From Tribonema minus (Eukaryota > Sar > Xanthophyceae > Tribonematales > Tribonemataceae): DNA of 64,000 bases. Under the pieces are notes generated by a model. That model ran no database searches. It was not told the origin of the DNA and saw nothing but the letters and a program-made list of their open reading frames with translations. The stretch's first letter is position 1. Every line of letters begins with the position of its first letter. The translations under genes and the position numbers were made by a program. Shown piece by piece: positions 31,701 through 41,584 of the stretch. The stretch covers positions 1,054,001 through 1,118,000 of the forward strand of contig JAFCMP010000168.1 of NCBI GenBank assembly GCA_017506865.1, in the 5' to 3' direction.

Positions 31701-34699
31701 TCAATGCATTCATGCCGTACCGCGACGATAAGCTCACGCGCCTGCTACGGGTCAGCGCTGTGCGCAGAGCGTTGCCGCACAGCATGCATGCGGGCATCCA
31801 CGTACTTGAAGAAACTTGAAACCGACGCATGCATGTATGCGCTCATGCACGCGTGCCGTACCGCGACGCCAAGCTCACGCGCCTGCTGCAGGTGAGCGCT
31901 GCCGCACGGCACGTATGTACGTATGCATGTGTGTATGCATGCGTGCGTGCTGCGCCCCGTGGCGCCGAGCTCATGCAATCGCGCACGGCTGTGCGGCTAG
32001 CATCCACGTAGACGTATGTGAGTATTGCATGAATGCATTACACAAACATGCCATGTCGCGACGCCAAGCTCGCATGGCTGCTGTCAGCACTGCAACAGTT
32101 GAAGAACCCTGACCCTAACCCCGACATCAACCCCCCGCGCTCGCAGGACTCCCTCGGCGGCAACACGCTCACCGCTTTCGTCGCCACCGTCTCGCCCGCG
32201 GCGTCGTGCCTCGCCGAGACCCTCAGCACGTGCCAGTTCGCCGAGCGCGCGGCGGCGGTGCGGCTGAGCGTTGCCGCAGCGGGCGCGCGCCTCAGCGACC
32301 GCGGCGCCGACCCCACCCTCCTCCTCGAGCGCTACAGGGCCGAGGTGCGCCGCCTGCGCGGCGCGCTGCGCGCGGCGCTGGCGGCGCGCGGCGGCAGCGG
32401 CGGCGGCAGCAGCAGCAGTGCTGCGCTGGGGTCGGCGCCGCTGTCGGCGGATGACGGTTCTGGCGGCAGCGGCGGCGGCGGCGCCGGCGCCGGGCTGCCG
32501 CTGCAGCGCCGCGTGGAGCGTCTCCAGGCGCGGCTGCTGGCGGAGCGCGAGGAGAAGGCGGCGCTGGTGGCGGCGGCGTGCAGCGTAGGTGCGCAGCGCG
32601 GCGCGGCGGTGGAATCAGTGCGGCAGCGCGCAGCGCGCGCAGAGCCTCGTATGCGCACTGCGTGGATGGACGTGGAAGCGACAAGCTCTGTGCGCGCGTC
32701 GCAGCTTACTGAGCTTTGCTCTGTGCGCGCGTCGCAGCTTACTGAGCTTTGCTGAGCGACGTCGCCTGAGCTCACATAGAGAAGACGATGCGCGGACAGT
32801 TCAGGCTATGCCTGTTCATAGAATACCTATGCAGCAGGTATGTACATGCGCTGGCTGCGCGCCCTTCCCGAGCGCCCACGTGCATCCGGCCGTTGCACAC
32901 CTATCGCACGCATGCTATGACCTCTGTTCGCGCAGCATCAATGGCGCGCAGAGCGCGGCAGACGCGCAGCACGACGACAGTGCGGCCCTCCCTCGCGCGC
33001 CCCGCAGGGCCCCCTTCTGTGTGCGAGTCTGTCGCATTTGCACAAGCGCTGGGTCCCACGCTTCACAGGGCTAGCATTGTGGTTAGCAGACCACAACAAC
33101 ACTACGCGCTTACCTACTGACCGCCGCTGTGTGTCACGTTGCGCTCCGCGTCGCAGGCGCCGGCGGCGCCGCGGCGGCGGCGGCGCGCCGCGAGCGCGCA
33201 CAGCTGAACGCGCAGCGCGCCGCCCTCGACGCGCGCGAGGCAGAGCTCGACGCCATCGACGAAGACCAAGAAGCGGTGTGGTCGTGGCTGGAGCAGCAGC
33301 AGCGCAGCGGCGCGGGCGGCGGCAGCGACGACGGCGACGGCGGCGGCGGCGCTGCGGAGGGGCCGGTGGGAGCGTGGCTGGAGCTGGAGCGCGCCCATCA
33401 GACAGAGCGCCGCAGGCGCACAGTTGCCGTAACGCACAACGGCACCTGGCGCGGAGCTGGCGGCGGCGGCGGCGGCGGAGACGGCGAGGACGCTGCTGCA
33501 CGCGACAGCAGCGGCGACCGCAGCACCGGTGGCAGCAGCGGTGACGGCGACGGCCGCGGCGGTGGGGCGCGCGGCGCTGCTGCCGGCAGCAGGAGCGCCA
33601 GCAATGGCGGCGGCGGCGGCGGCGGCGGCGGCGGACGCAGCGCCAGCGGCAGCGCTCGACATGAGACGCTGCACGAGCGCGCCTGGAGTCACCTCGGCCC
33701 CAGCAGCCGCATCCCCGCGGCCTCCGTCGTCTCGCCCTCGGCGTCTTCGCGCTCTGCAGCGTCGCGGGGCGCCGCCTCGAGCGGCGGCGGCGGCGGCGGC
33801 GGCGGCGGAAGCGGCGGCAGCGGCGGCGGCGGCGGCAGCTCGGAGCATGCGGCGGGGTCGGAGAGGTCCAGCAGCGTGGCGCGGGGGTCGCGGGGTGCGG
33901 CGGCGGCGGCGGCGCAGTGGTCCAAGCCTGTCTGGCGGGAGTATGTGGACGGCAGCACGGGGCAGTGCTACTACTACAACCGGCTGACCGGCGTGACGCA
34001 GGCGAGCGCTGGATGATCGCGCATTAATTTCATGACTGCGTGAATTTGAGGTACATTGTCCGTGCCAAAAGTGTATGCGCGTCTTCAGTTCGCACTCATG
34101 CATGGCATGCATGGACAGCGCAGCCACAGCCCAAGGCATCAGCGGCATGCGCCCATGAACATTTGTGTAGCCCGCGCGTGCAGTACGCTGAGCAACAACA
34201 TCATCGCTGTTTTTTGCCGTGCACTGCACACTCCGTCCACAGCTGCAGGCCCTGCAGCTGGTTGAACGCAGCAGCGAGACCGCTGTCGGCGCAGGCGACA
34301 ACTGCAGCTTAAAGCAGCCGGCACGTCTCTCTGCCCAGTGCACCGCGTCCCTTGCCCTGTAGGCATTTTTCTGAACATAGCATGTTGCCACCCTCTCCAG
34401 ACCCGCTGCTAATGGCATCTGATCAAAACCTCTCGCGCACTTTGCAGTGGGACCGACCCGGCAGCGCCGGCAGCGCCACGGAAGGCGTCAGCAGCAGCGG
34501 CTATGGCGGCAGCGGCGGCGGCAGCGGCGGCGGCCGCAGCTCCAGCCCGCAGCGCCCTTGGCAGTTGCAGAGGGCGCGCAGAGGCGAGAGGAGCGCTTCA
34601 GAGGGCGTCGGCGCTGCGGCGGCGCTGGCGCGGGAGCGCACGCGCAGCACGCCGGGCGGCGCCGCGTGGCAGCCTCGCAGGACACCACAAGCTGTCTGA
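28794..34699 (+). CDS. Kinesin motor protein with C-terminal WW domain (5' exon not found)
   Basis: Six exons join in phase: 28794-29028, 30206-30889, 31243-31404, 32147-32588, 33157-34001, 34448-34699. The motor domain shows [26 protein letters not shown], the P-loop split by an intron (TYGQ / TGTGKTHTM), [14 protein letters not shown], switch [12 protein letters not shown], switch II DLAGSEK followed by WDVF, then [26 protein letters not shown] / DSLGGNT. Gly/Ser-rich insertions enlarge loops after the P-loop and near L5/L6. A coiled coil follows ([32 protein letters not shown]). A WW domain spans the last intron: [20 protein letters not shown] ... TQ / WDRP. The donor at 34002 is GC, not GT. 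It would move cargo or organise microtubules; WW domains bind proline-rich partners. The subfamily is not assigned. The start exon is missing from this model, and the 32588 donor is the least certain junction. Confidence 0.85.
31090..31262 (+). repeat. Duplicated acceptor side of kinesin exon 3 within the intron
   Basis: 31099-31130 (CGCAGTGGAACGTGTTCCGC) repeats the true intron-exon junction at 31237-31262 with one or two changes, including its CAG acceptor and the preceding CCGCCG tract. Confidence 0.75.
31405..32090 (+). repeat. Tandem decayed copies of kinesin exon 3 end and donor site
   Basis: The exon end CCGTACCGCGACGCCAAGCT plus CACGCGCCTGCTGCAGGTGAG recurs in this intron near 31490, 31710 and 31853, and more weakly near 31630 and 32045. 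Copies at 31490 and 31853 keep an intact CAG/GTGAG donor. Confidence 0.8.
32685..32750 (+). repeat. Perfect 33-bp tandem duplication in kinesin intron 4
   Basis: Two identical units, GCTCTGTGCGCGCGTCGCAG plus CTTACTGAGCTTT, lie head to tail. Each contains a CGTCGCAG stretch like the true acceptor at 33150-33156. Confidence 0.85.
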
Positions 34700-35908
34700 C
34701 CCTCAATAATATGACACGGTGATTATACTGCATAACGAGTAAGAGATGAGAGCTCGGTTTCAGGATGTACATGCAACGCTTGCGTGTCTTGGTGTTCGAG
34801 TGCTGCGCATGGTCGATGCCGGTGAAACATGGTGTGCAAGTCTCGCTGGGTGCTCAAGCTCTGCGTGCTGTCGGTACTCTGAGACGCGCTGCACTCGCTG
34901 GTGCTTTTTGCCTGTGTAAGTGATCCAGCAGCCCGCACGCCAGTCGAGGGCGCTCGAGTGAGGTGTGTGTCAGGCGACAGACCTGAGCATTCTCGCCATA
35001 CACGTTTGAGCGCGTGCGAGGCGCATGCAGCGCAAGGCATCTCAGCGGGGCAGCAGCAATGCGGAGCATGGCGCCGGCAGTGCAACAGAGACACCATCAC
35101 GTGCCAAGTGGCCATTTGGTATTGAATAGAATAGAGGTATACTCCCCCAAGTAGTTGCTATTCGCGGCGAAGATGCAAAGACGGTGGCTGCCCGACGGGC
35201 ACTCGACGAAAACTGAACGGAGCGCATGAGCCAGCGGCCGTTCCACAGTCGCGGCAGAGCGATGCGCACCAGTGCAGCAGTGCTCGAAACTGTTGCGCAC
35301 TCAAGTCCGCATGCCTCAGCAATACCAGCACCGGCAGCGCACCTTTGAGCATGAATTTACGCACACATCGACTTTGGGGCTGTGGTGGGGGGGAGGGGGT
35401 TGACAGACGGGAGGAAGAACATCCTCCCCGTGCCTCCCCCCAATGCGCACGAGGTATTACTGAGGTGGGAGCAAGCAGGAAGACCAATCCTGCGCTTGAC
35501 ATCTACTAGTAGTACATGCACGAGTATCGCACAACTTATGTGTGCAGCCCTGGACCTGGGCACCTGCACACGCAATCTTGTTGAAGTCATCGATGACCTT
35601 TACTTGAAGTACAGCTATTCTGATCTGCCCCACGAGATGGGGTGGCTTTACATGACAGAATGGGGGGGCGGAAGCAAGCAAGGTCACACAGTGCTCAGTC
35701 AAAGCACGGCACCCCAAAGATCACGGCGCTCACTGCACGCAACTCGGCCAACGAGTGAACGTGCACAAGAGCCTGCAGGAGGTGATGAACGTCGAGCCCG
35801 GCCTGGCCAGCATACCACCAGTGCGCTGAGCACTGAGCAGCAGATGTCATCGACGCCAGACTGTGACTCCTCATGACCCGAGAGTCGTGACTCTGAGTCA
35901 TGTGCGGC
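34700..35908. other. Intergenic region between convergent kinesin and plastid protein A
   Basis: No gene recognised. Short open frames on both strands have no family motifs. The two flanking genes converge here, so it should hold both 3' UTRs. Confidence 0.5.
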
Positions 35909-38767
35909 CTAGAAGAAGAAGAATCGCTTGTTTGCGGCAGGCGCCGCGGTGGCGCCGGGCGCAGCGGCAACGGCGCCCTTGGTGGCGCCAGCAGTGGAGC
36001 TGAGCTTGGGGCGGGGTGCCTGCAGCAGCAGTTGAAGTTGAAGTTACAATTCAGGGAGCGAAGTCATGACGGAAGAAGACTCACAGCAGAGGCCGTGCGC
36101 GCACTCATTGTAGCCGCCTCGCCGATGTCCGCGCAGTGCTCAACTGGAGAGTTCTTGCACATGGCACTCGCACAACTTCAAGCTGAAGGTTGACGAGCAC
36201 CTGGCACTCATCAAACACAGAACATGCGATGCCGCTGCCGCGACAGCGACTGCGCGCATGCCCCTGCCGCCTCATGCAGCCGTGGCAGCGGTCACGACGG
36301 CGCACACACACTTCAAGCACATGCACGGAGTCCCCTACGCGCGCTTGAACTTCATGTTGAACTTCATGTTGAACTGCAGTGCTCAGCAATGTCAGCTCAC
36401 CGGCGTGGCAGCGGCGGGGCGCTGGCCCTTCGCAGGCGCCTTGGCAGGCACCTTGGCAGCAGCGGCAGCGGCAGCAGCAGCAGCAGCGCTGGGCTCGAAC
36501 GCGGGCTTGCCGCGCCACGGCATGTTGACGCTCGTGCCGTAGAGGTTGACGCTCTGCGCGGCGCGCTCGCCGCCATTGGCGTACGCGACATCCGCGGGAA
36601 GCCAGTTCTTCTTCTTTGCGCCAGGCTCCTGCTTCATGGGAGGGCATGGGGGGGGGGGGGGGCTCTGGCTGAGAGTCCGCTTCACGGGAATGCGTGGGAG
36701 GGGGGGGGTGGTGTAGTCAGCGCGACAGAACAGATGTGTGGCCCGTGTTCAGCTGCAGCATGCGCAAGAGTGCGCTGCAGACGACCCACAAGTCTTCAAT
36801 CCCTATTCACGTTCTTCTCGGTGCCTGCTCGTCGCAGGAGTCTGCCTGTGTAATGCATGCGTGGCAACATATATGTATATCTATTGGATTGTGGAATAGT
36901 CAGCACCACATGCACAGTGAGCAGCAGCTGCACGCTCTTCTCTCCATCATGCAGGCTAAAAAAAGCCAGCCCTTTCCAAATGTCTTGCGTGTAGAGCTCC
37001 CAGAGTCCACTCACGCTGTTAGACACACCATGATTGTACCTCAGAAGCGTATGCGTATGAAACCATTGATTCATGAAGTGTTTCATCTTCAAGCATGTTG
37101 CATTCTGCCTGTCATACCTATACTTACCTTATCCACCATGTCGGAGTCGTCCCACGCTCCGCGCCTGCGCATCATGTAGGGCACCTGCGACAGGCCGATC
37201 TCTCCGCTCTTCACCTTGCGCAGGTCCACGGGGAACAGGTGTCCGCCTGAGGGGAGGCGCGAAGAGTGCAAGTGTACTGTCAGCGGACTGCAACTGTACC
37301 GTGGACTGCACCGTGACACCACGCAGCAGAGGTGGTCCGTTGTACGGCATGCCGGCGAATGTCAAGGTTAAGGCTCAGTCACTGACGGTCACTCAAATGC
37401 ACGTGTAGTACTGTCTGAGGTGCGGAGAATACAACTGGACTGTCAGCGCACTGTAACTGTACTGTGGACTGCACCGTGACCACGCGGAAGAGGTGGTCCG
37501 TCGCGCAGCACGCGCGTGGATGCTGAGGGCACGGCTCAGTCAGTGCAACGAACGCGGCGCTCCGTTGCATACTGCGCGCCGCAACGAGTCGTTCACTGCA
37601 CCAGCATGGCGCGCATGTTATTGTAACGCTGATTTGCCTGACGCTGAGTGTTGTGGCAGGGCAGCATGCGGCGCCTGAACGGTCGCGCGCTGCACCAGCG
37701 CAATACGCCACTGCTGCAAGTGGTGCTTGCTCACACGGCGCAAGCGCATCACGAGGCGAGCAGCGGACTGCGGTGCGATATACGTATACACCCAGCGGAT
37801 CCAGTACGGATGCTCTTTTATGGGTATCAGCATGACAGTGCTATGGAGGGTCGTAGTGTGCTGCGGCCTGCCATGCGTCAGGTGCAAGCGGCTCTGCTAA
37901 CCCAATCACTACAGCGTACTCTAGCCTTCCTGCAGCGGCCAGCCCCCCACCTCACAGAGATGTCCGAGCATACACAGAGCTGGTCAAGGAGAGATTCTTG
38001 TGCAAGGCACCGAGGTCTGGCTGCAGTGATGTCGGGTATGCGCACAATGACACAGAGGCATGGCCTGACATGATCTCACAGCGTTCGTCGTCAAGTCAGC
38101 ATGCTCGGAATGCCGTAATGCGCAACTCACCGTGGCCTGCCTCCAGGGACTGGTGAAATGCCTGCACACAAAGGATGGGCATGGGCAGAACGCGCGTTGG
38201 CTGTGTGCATGAGGGGGCAACGCTGTGCATGGCACCTCGCTGGATGCGAGGCAACAAAGGGTATACAGAACGCCCGAACTTGAAGCTGCCTCTCGACATG
38301 CCACAAGTAAACTGCACATCCAGCCCACGAGGCAGCAAAGAGCGATTGTTGTGGAGAGAGTTGCACCCAGCACCTGGCGAATTCAAGGAATCACGTGGCC
38401 ACGGAGGAGGTGAGCCATGCCAGTTGACACTGGATTTCAATGTCTGCAGCTCTCATTGCGGCAACATTCTCACAAACTGCAAGCGCAACATGGTGTGCGC
38501 ACTCACCTGGAAGCTGCGGCTCTTGAACTTGACTGTCCCCACCCTTCCCAGGTTCTTGCTGGCCTTTGCCTGCTCCTTCTGTTTGATGGCCTGCCACTGC
38601 TCGAGAGAAAGTCCATCTGGGATGTACGTCGACATACGTAGAGATGGTCCGCTATTGCGCAACGCGGCGGATGCGGGGGCCCTGGTCAGCGGCGATGCAA
38701 ACGCGTTGCTGCAGGGCACGCACGCCAGGAGCATGACGATGCATGCGCCGAATCTCAAAGGCTGCAT
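35909..38767 (-). CDS. Conserved plastid-targeted protein A, function unknown
   Basis: Five exons on the minus strand: 38767-38507, 38161-38131, 37246-37128, 36628-36401, 36019-35909, giving 249 residues. Phases match at every junction. The N-terminus is a signal peptide (MQPLRFGACIVMLLACVPC) ending SNA-FASP, the Phe-containing plastid transit signature of heterokonts. The mature part has YIPDGLSLEQWQAIKQKEQ, FKSRSFQ / AFHQSLEAGHG, GGHLFPVDLRKVKSGEI, PYMMRRRGAWDDSDMVDK and KKKNWLPADVAYANGG, then an Ala/Lys/Pro-rich tail ending KRFFFF. Protein B (48544-50854) has the same exon plan: the second exon is 31 nt and the third or fourth is 119 nt in both. A lacks the intron that B has inside the TYI/PDG junction. 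I do not recognise the family; lack of membrane spans suggests a soluble or peripheral plastid protein. Confidence 0.85.
37268..37560 (-). repeat. Two tandem units in an intron of plastid protein A
   Basis: 37270-37385 and 37435-37550 share, in order, ACTGTCAGCG, CTGTAC(C/T)GTGGACTGCACCGTGAC and GAGGTGGTCCGT, at an offset of about 165 bp. They lie directly upstream of the exon at 37246-37128. Confidence 0.7.
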
Positions 38768-39742
38768 GGTGCTCTTGAAAAAGCTGTCAACTAAGCGGAA
38801 GCACTTTTTCGGTTTGGAAGACAATTTGTGAGTGATAATCTCTAGTTGCACTGGTAACAGTTGAACTTTCTGCTCAAATGGCTGACGTGCATGCATGCGC
38901 AATCGCATCAAATCCCATTGCCGTCGTGCCGAAGTAGGTAGCGGTGATAAGAATCGGCCGACGGACTTCAACTTCAACTGCAAAAACGGGAGAGTTGGGG
39001 TCACGCATACTTTGACCAGATGACGTTTGTGTTTGACAAGTAAAAGTTGTTGTTCAAGATGAGTTTCAGAGGATGGCTCGCAGACACGGGCGTGTGCACC
39101 AGCATGCAGCAAGGCAGACACCAAGGCGGCTTAAGTTGAAAAGCAAGCAGAGAGAGAGAGAGAGAGAGCTGCAAGCGCCAAGAGAAAAAAAGCTGCTCTG
39201 GCAGCATGTATTACAGTTGCGCACGGACCACGCACACTGACACGCACACACAGGCACACACAAATCGCCGGCATACAAAAGCAGAGGACCCATGCCAGCG
39301 GCAAACCTACGAGCGGCACCATACGTAGATGGGCAAGAATGGGGGGTCTCTCCCCCCCCTTCGTGCTCAGCCACTCGAGCCTTTGCCGCGGCGGGGTCTG
39401 CCCAAACCGTGGAGCAGCCACTCTTGTCTTTGCGAAAATTCCACTGTGTAAAGGGATTGTGATGCTGCGGTTACAGATACGCCAAAGCTCTCCCCCTGAA
39501 AGCGCTGAGTGCCGCCGCCGCCGAGCCGTGCAGAGACTGAAGAAACCGTTACAAAATCAGCGCGGTTCTGGCGGCGACAGCGAAGCTAGCGCTACTATGC
39601 TTCTTTTGCCAGCCAATGTTATTTCCCTTCCCCGTGTCCGTCGCCTGTCTCCCCGCGCCACCGCTTCTGGCGGCGTGCCGTGCGTTTGAGCCAGCATCGC
39701 CACGCGCAGCGGCAGCAGCGGAAGCGGCGCAACAGCAGCGCC
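38768..39742. other. Spacer between plastid protein A and the fibrillin-like gene
   Basis: Promoter side of protein A and 3' side of the fibrillin-like gene. It holds a (GA)n run at about 39148-39168 and a CTTCAACTTCAAC motif near 38966-38980. No further gene seen. Confidence 0.5.
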
Positions 39743-41127
39743 TCACAGCGGCCAGAACCACTGCTCCGCCTCCTCCTGCTCCCCGCCCTCCTCCGCAGCG
39801 CCGGCGGGAGCGGCGGCAGCAGCAGCGGCGGCGGCGGCGCTCCGCCTGTACACGCTCAGCTCGCCGCACGGCCCGCGCGCGATGCGCAGGTTCTGCGACA
39901 CGTACGTCACCCGATCCGCGGCGCCGCGCTCCGCGGCGGCGACGTCCCCCGCGAGCCCCCCCCCGCCCCCCAGCGCCCTCAGCAGCAGCCGCCCTCCGCG
40001 CGCCCCCCCCACGCCGTCCTCCGCGTACAGCGCCGCCCACGCGCCGCCGCCGCCGCCTGTGGTAGGGCCCGCGCGCGGCGACGCGCGCACGCCCGCCTCC
40101 ACAGCCGCTGACGCGGCCGTCGCCTCCGCCGCGGCGACGGCTTCTAGCTCTGCGGCGGCGCGGTGGATGGCGCCGAGCTCTGTGCGCGACGGGCGCGCGC
40201 CGGCGATGCGCAGCAGCGACGTGAGCTCCGCCTCGAGCGCGAGGCAGCGGCGGCGTGTCTCGACGACGGCGCCGCGGATGCTGCGGCGGCGCAGCAGCTC
40301 CTCGTCGAGCGCCTGCGCGGTGCCGTCGTCCGCGGTGGCGGCAGCGTTGTCGCTCCAGTGGCGGCCTGGGAGGGGAGTGGGGGGGGGGAGTGAGTGAAGG
40401 GATGATGGGGTAAGCGAGTGCTTTCCCGGAACAACAGAGGGCTCGGCATGAGGCGAACGCACAACCTGTCAATCGCATTAGAGATTACACGGTTTCCACA
40501 GGCGCAGAGCGCTCAGAGCAAACACACTTTGAGACTCTATTTGTAATTACCCCAGGTATTCCGTTGAGCCGGTGCGTGCTACTGTTGAAATGTGTTCTGC
40601 AAGCAGCAAAGGCGAGAACCTCGTTGTCGACGTGGTCAGCCATTACTGGCGTCTCTGCCATGCCCTGGCAAAGCTGCGGAAATAACCATTTGTTTTTGCT
40701 GGTAGCGCATTCAGAGAACTTGCCGGCACCAGTAAACATATAGGTAAGTTGGAATATCCGAAAGTCGGAGGCACAAAACCCCTCCCGTAACCAAGCGCCA
40801 GTCGTAAGATGCATCCACAGTGACAAGACCCCAGGGAACCAAAATTGTCTGACTGTTGCCTACCTAATTATGAAAACCCTACGGGCATGAGACACTGAAA
40901 GGCGCAGTGCAACACTGTGCGTGCTCACCCCAGATGAAGTCATCCAGCCTAGCGGCAACGGCCTCTAAGCTCTCTGACCATGTGTTGGACGGAGGGGCAA
41001 CGCGTGCTGCCACTGCCGAGGTGCGTTGTTGCCGGTGCCCGAGAGATGCTGCGGGGACGAAAGCCACCACGCCGCACCAGCTCATCGCCGCCAAGACGAC
41101 CAGCAGAGCAGGAAAGCGACACATCAT
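39743..41127 (-). CDS. PAP/fibrillin-like plastid lipid-associated protein
   Basis: Two exons on the minus strand: 41127-40929 and 40365-39743, joined in phase 1 (W-G / R-H-W). Total 273 residues. Exon 1 encodes a signal peptide (MMCRFPALLVVLAAMSWCG) with VVA-FVPAAS as the plastid transit cleavage motif, then NTWSESLEAVAARLDDFIWG. Exon 2 holds a long helix-rich, Ala/Arg-rich segment, GAWAALYAEDG, and near the C-terminus TYVSQNLRIARGPCGELSVYRR. The last matches the conserved PAP/fibrillin ending (TYL-x2-LRI-x-RG-x3-G-x-x-FV). Such proteins coat plastoglobules or thylakoids and bind lipids or quinones. The middle is atypically rich in Ala and Gly, so the family call is moderate. It ends WFWPL before the stop. 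The gene diverges from TFB1 across 457 bp. Confidence 0.6.
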
Positions 41128-41584
41128 TGACGTCCTAGGATAGAGGGAGAGGACCCTGCGCACGGACACAGAGCAAAAGCTTAGAGGCGAGCGGAGCTGC
41201 GGCATAGCAAGATGCCGCCAAGCATAATCACGCACAATCGCATCAAAGTGACTAAAGCGCCAGCGGCATCGTGTGCGGTGGCCATCAATCTAGCAGCTGT
41301 CAATGGCCCCAGAAGGATTATTTTTTCACCTGTGGGCTGCCACGATGATTGGCGGGACTAGAAGGCGCAGCGGATGCCGGCTAAGCAATTGCGCAGCCGG
41401 GCCTGCTCCTGCTGCTGTCCACGCCTTGTGTGCAATTGCGGATCCGCGTGCGTGTGAGCTCAGCTGCAGCACTTCAAGAGCCCACTTGAAGAAGCTCGAA
41501 GTTGAAGCCAAGAGAAGTGGTTGACCCACGTGCACTGACTTTGCCGCGTAGTGCTCCCGCGCCGTCAGTCTACGACTGGTTCCC
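41128..41584. promoter_or_regulatory. Divergent promoter region between fibrillin-like gene and TFB1
   Basis: 457 bp separate the two start codons, which point away from each other, so the region must serve both. An ATTGG (reversed CCAAT) occurs at 41348. No TATA box stands out. Confidence 0.45.

Noticed and set aside
33114-34418. A 434-codon minus-strand Ala/Ser/Arg-rich frame
   Set aside because: Long only because GC-rich DNA has few stops; the plus strand carries the kinesin coiled coil and WW domain with consistent splicing.
39616-40397. Plus-strand Arg/Ser/Pro-rich frames
   Set aside because: Shadows of the fibrillin-like exon on the minus strand, which has a matching signal-peptide exon and splice phase.
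40485-40826. A 113-codon minus-strand frame between the two fibrillin-like exons
   Set aside because: It lies in the intron; joining 40929 to 40365 keeps phase and uses standard splice sites.
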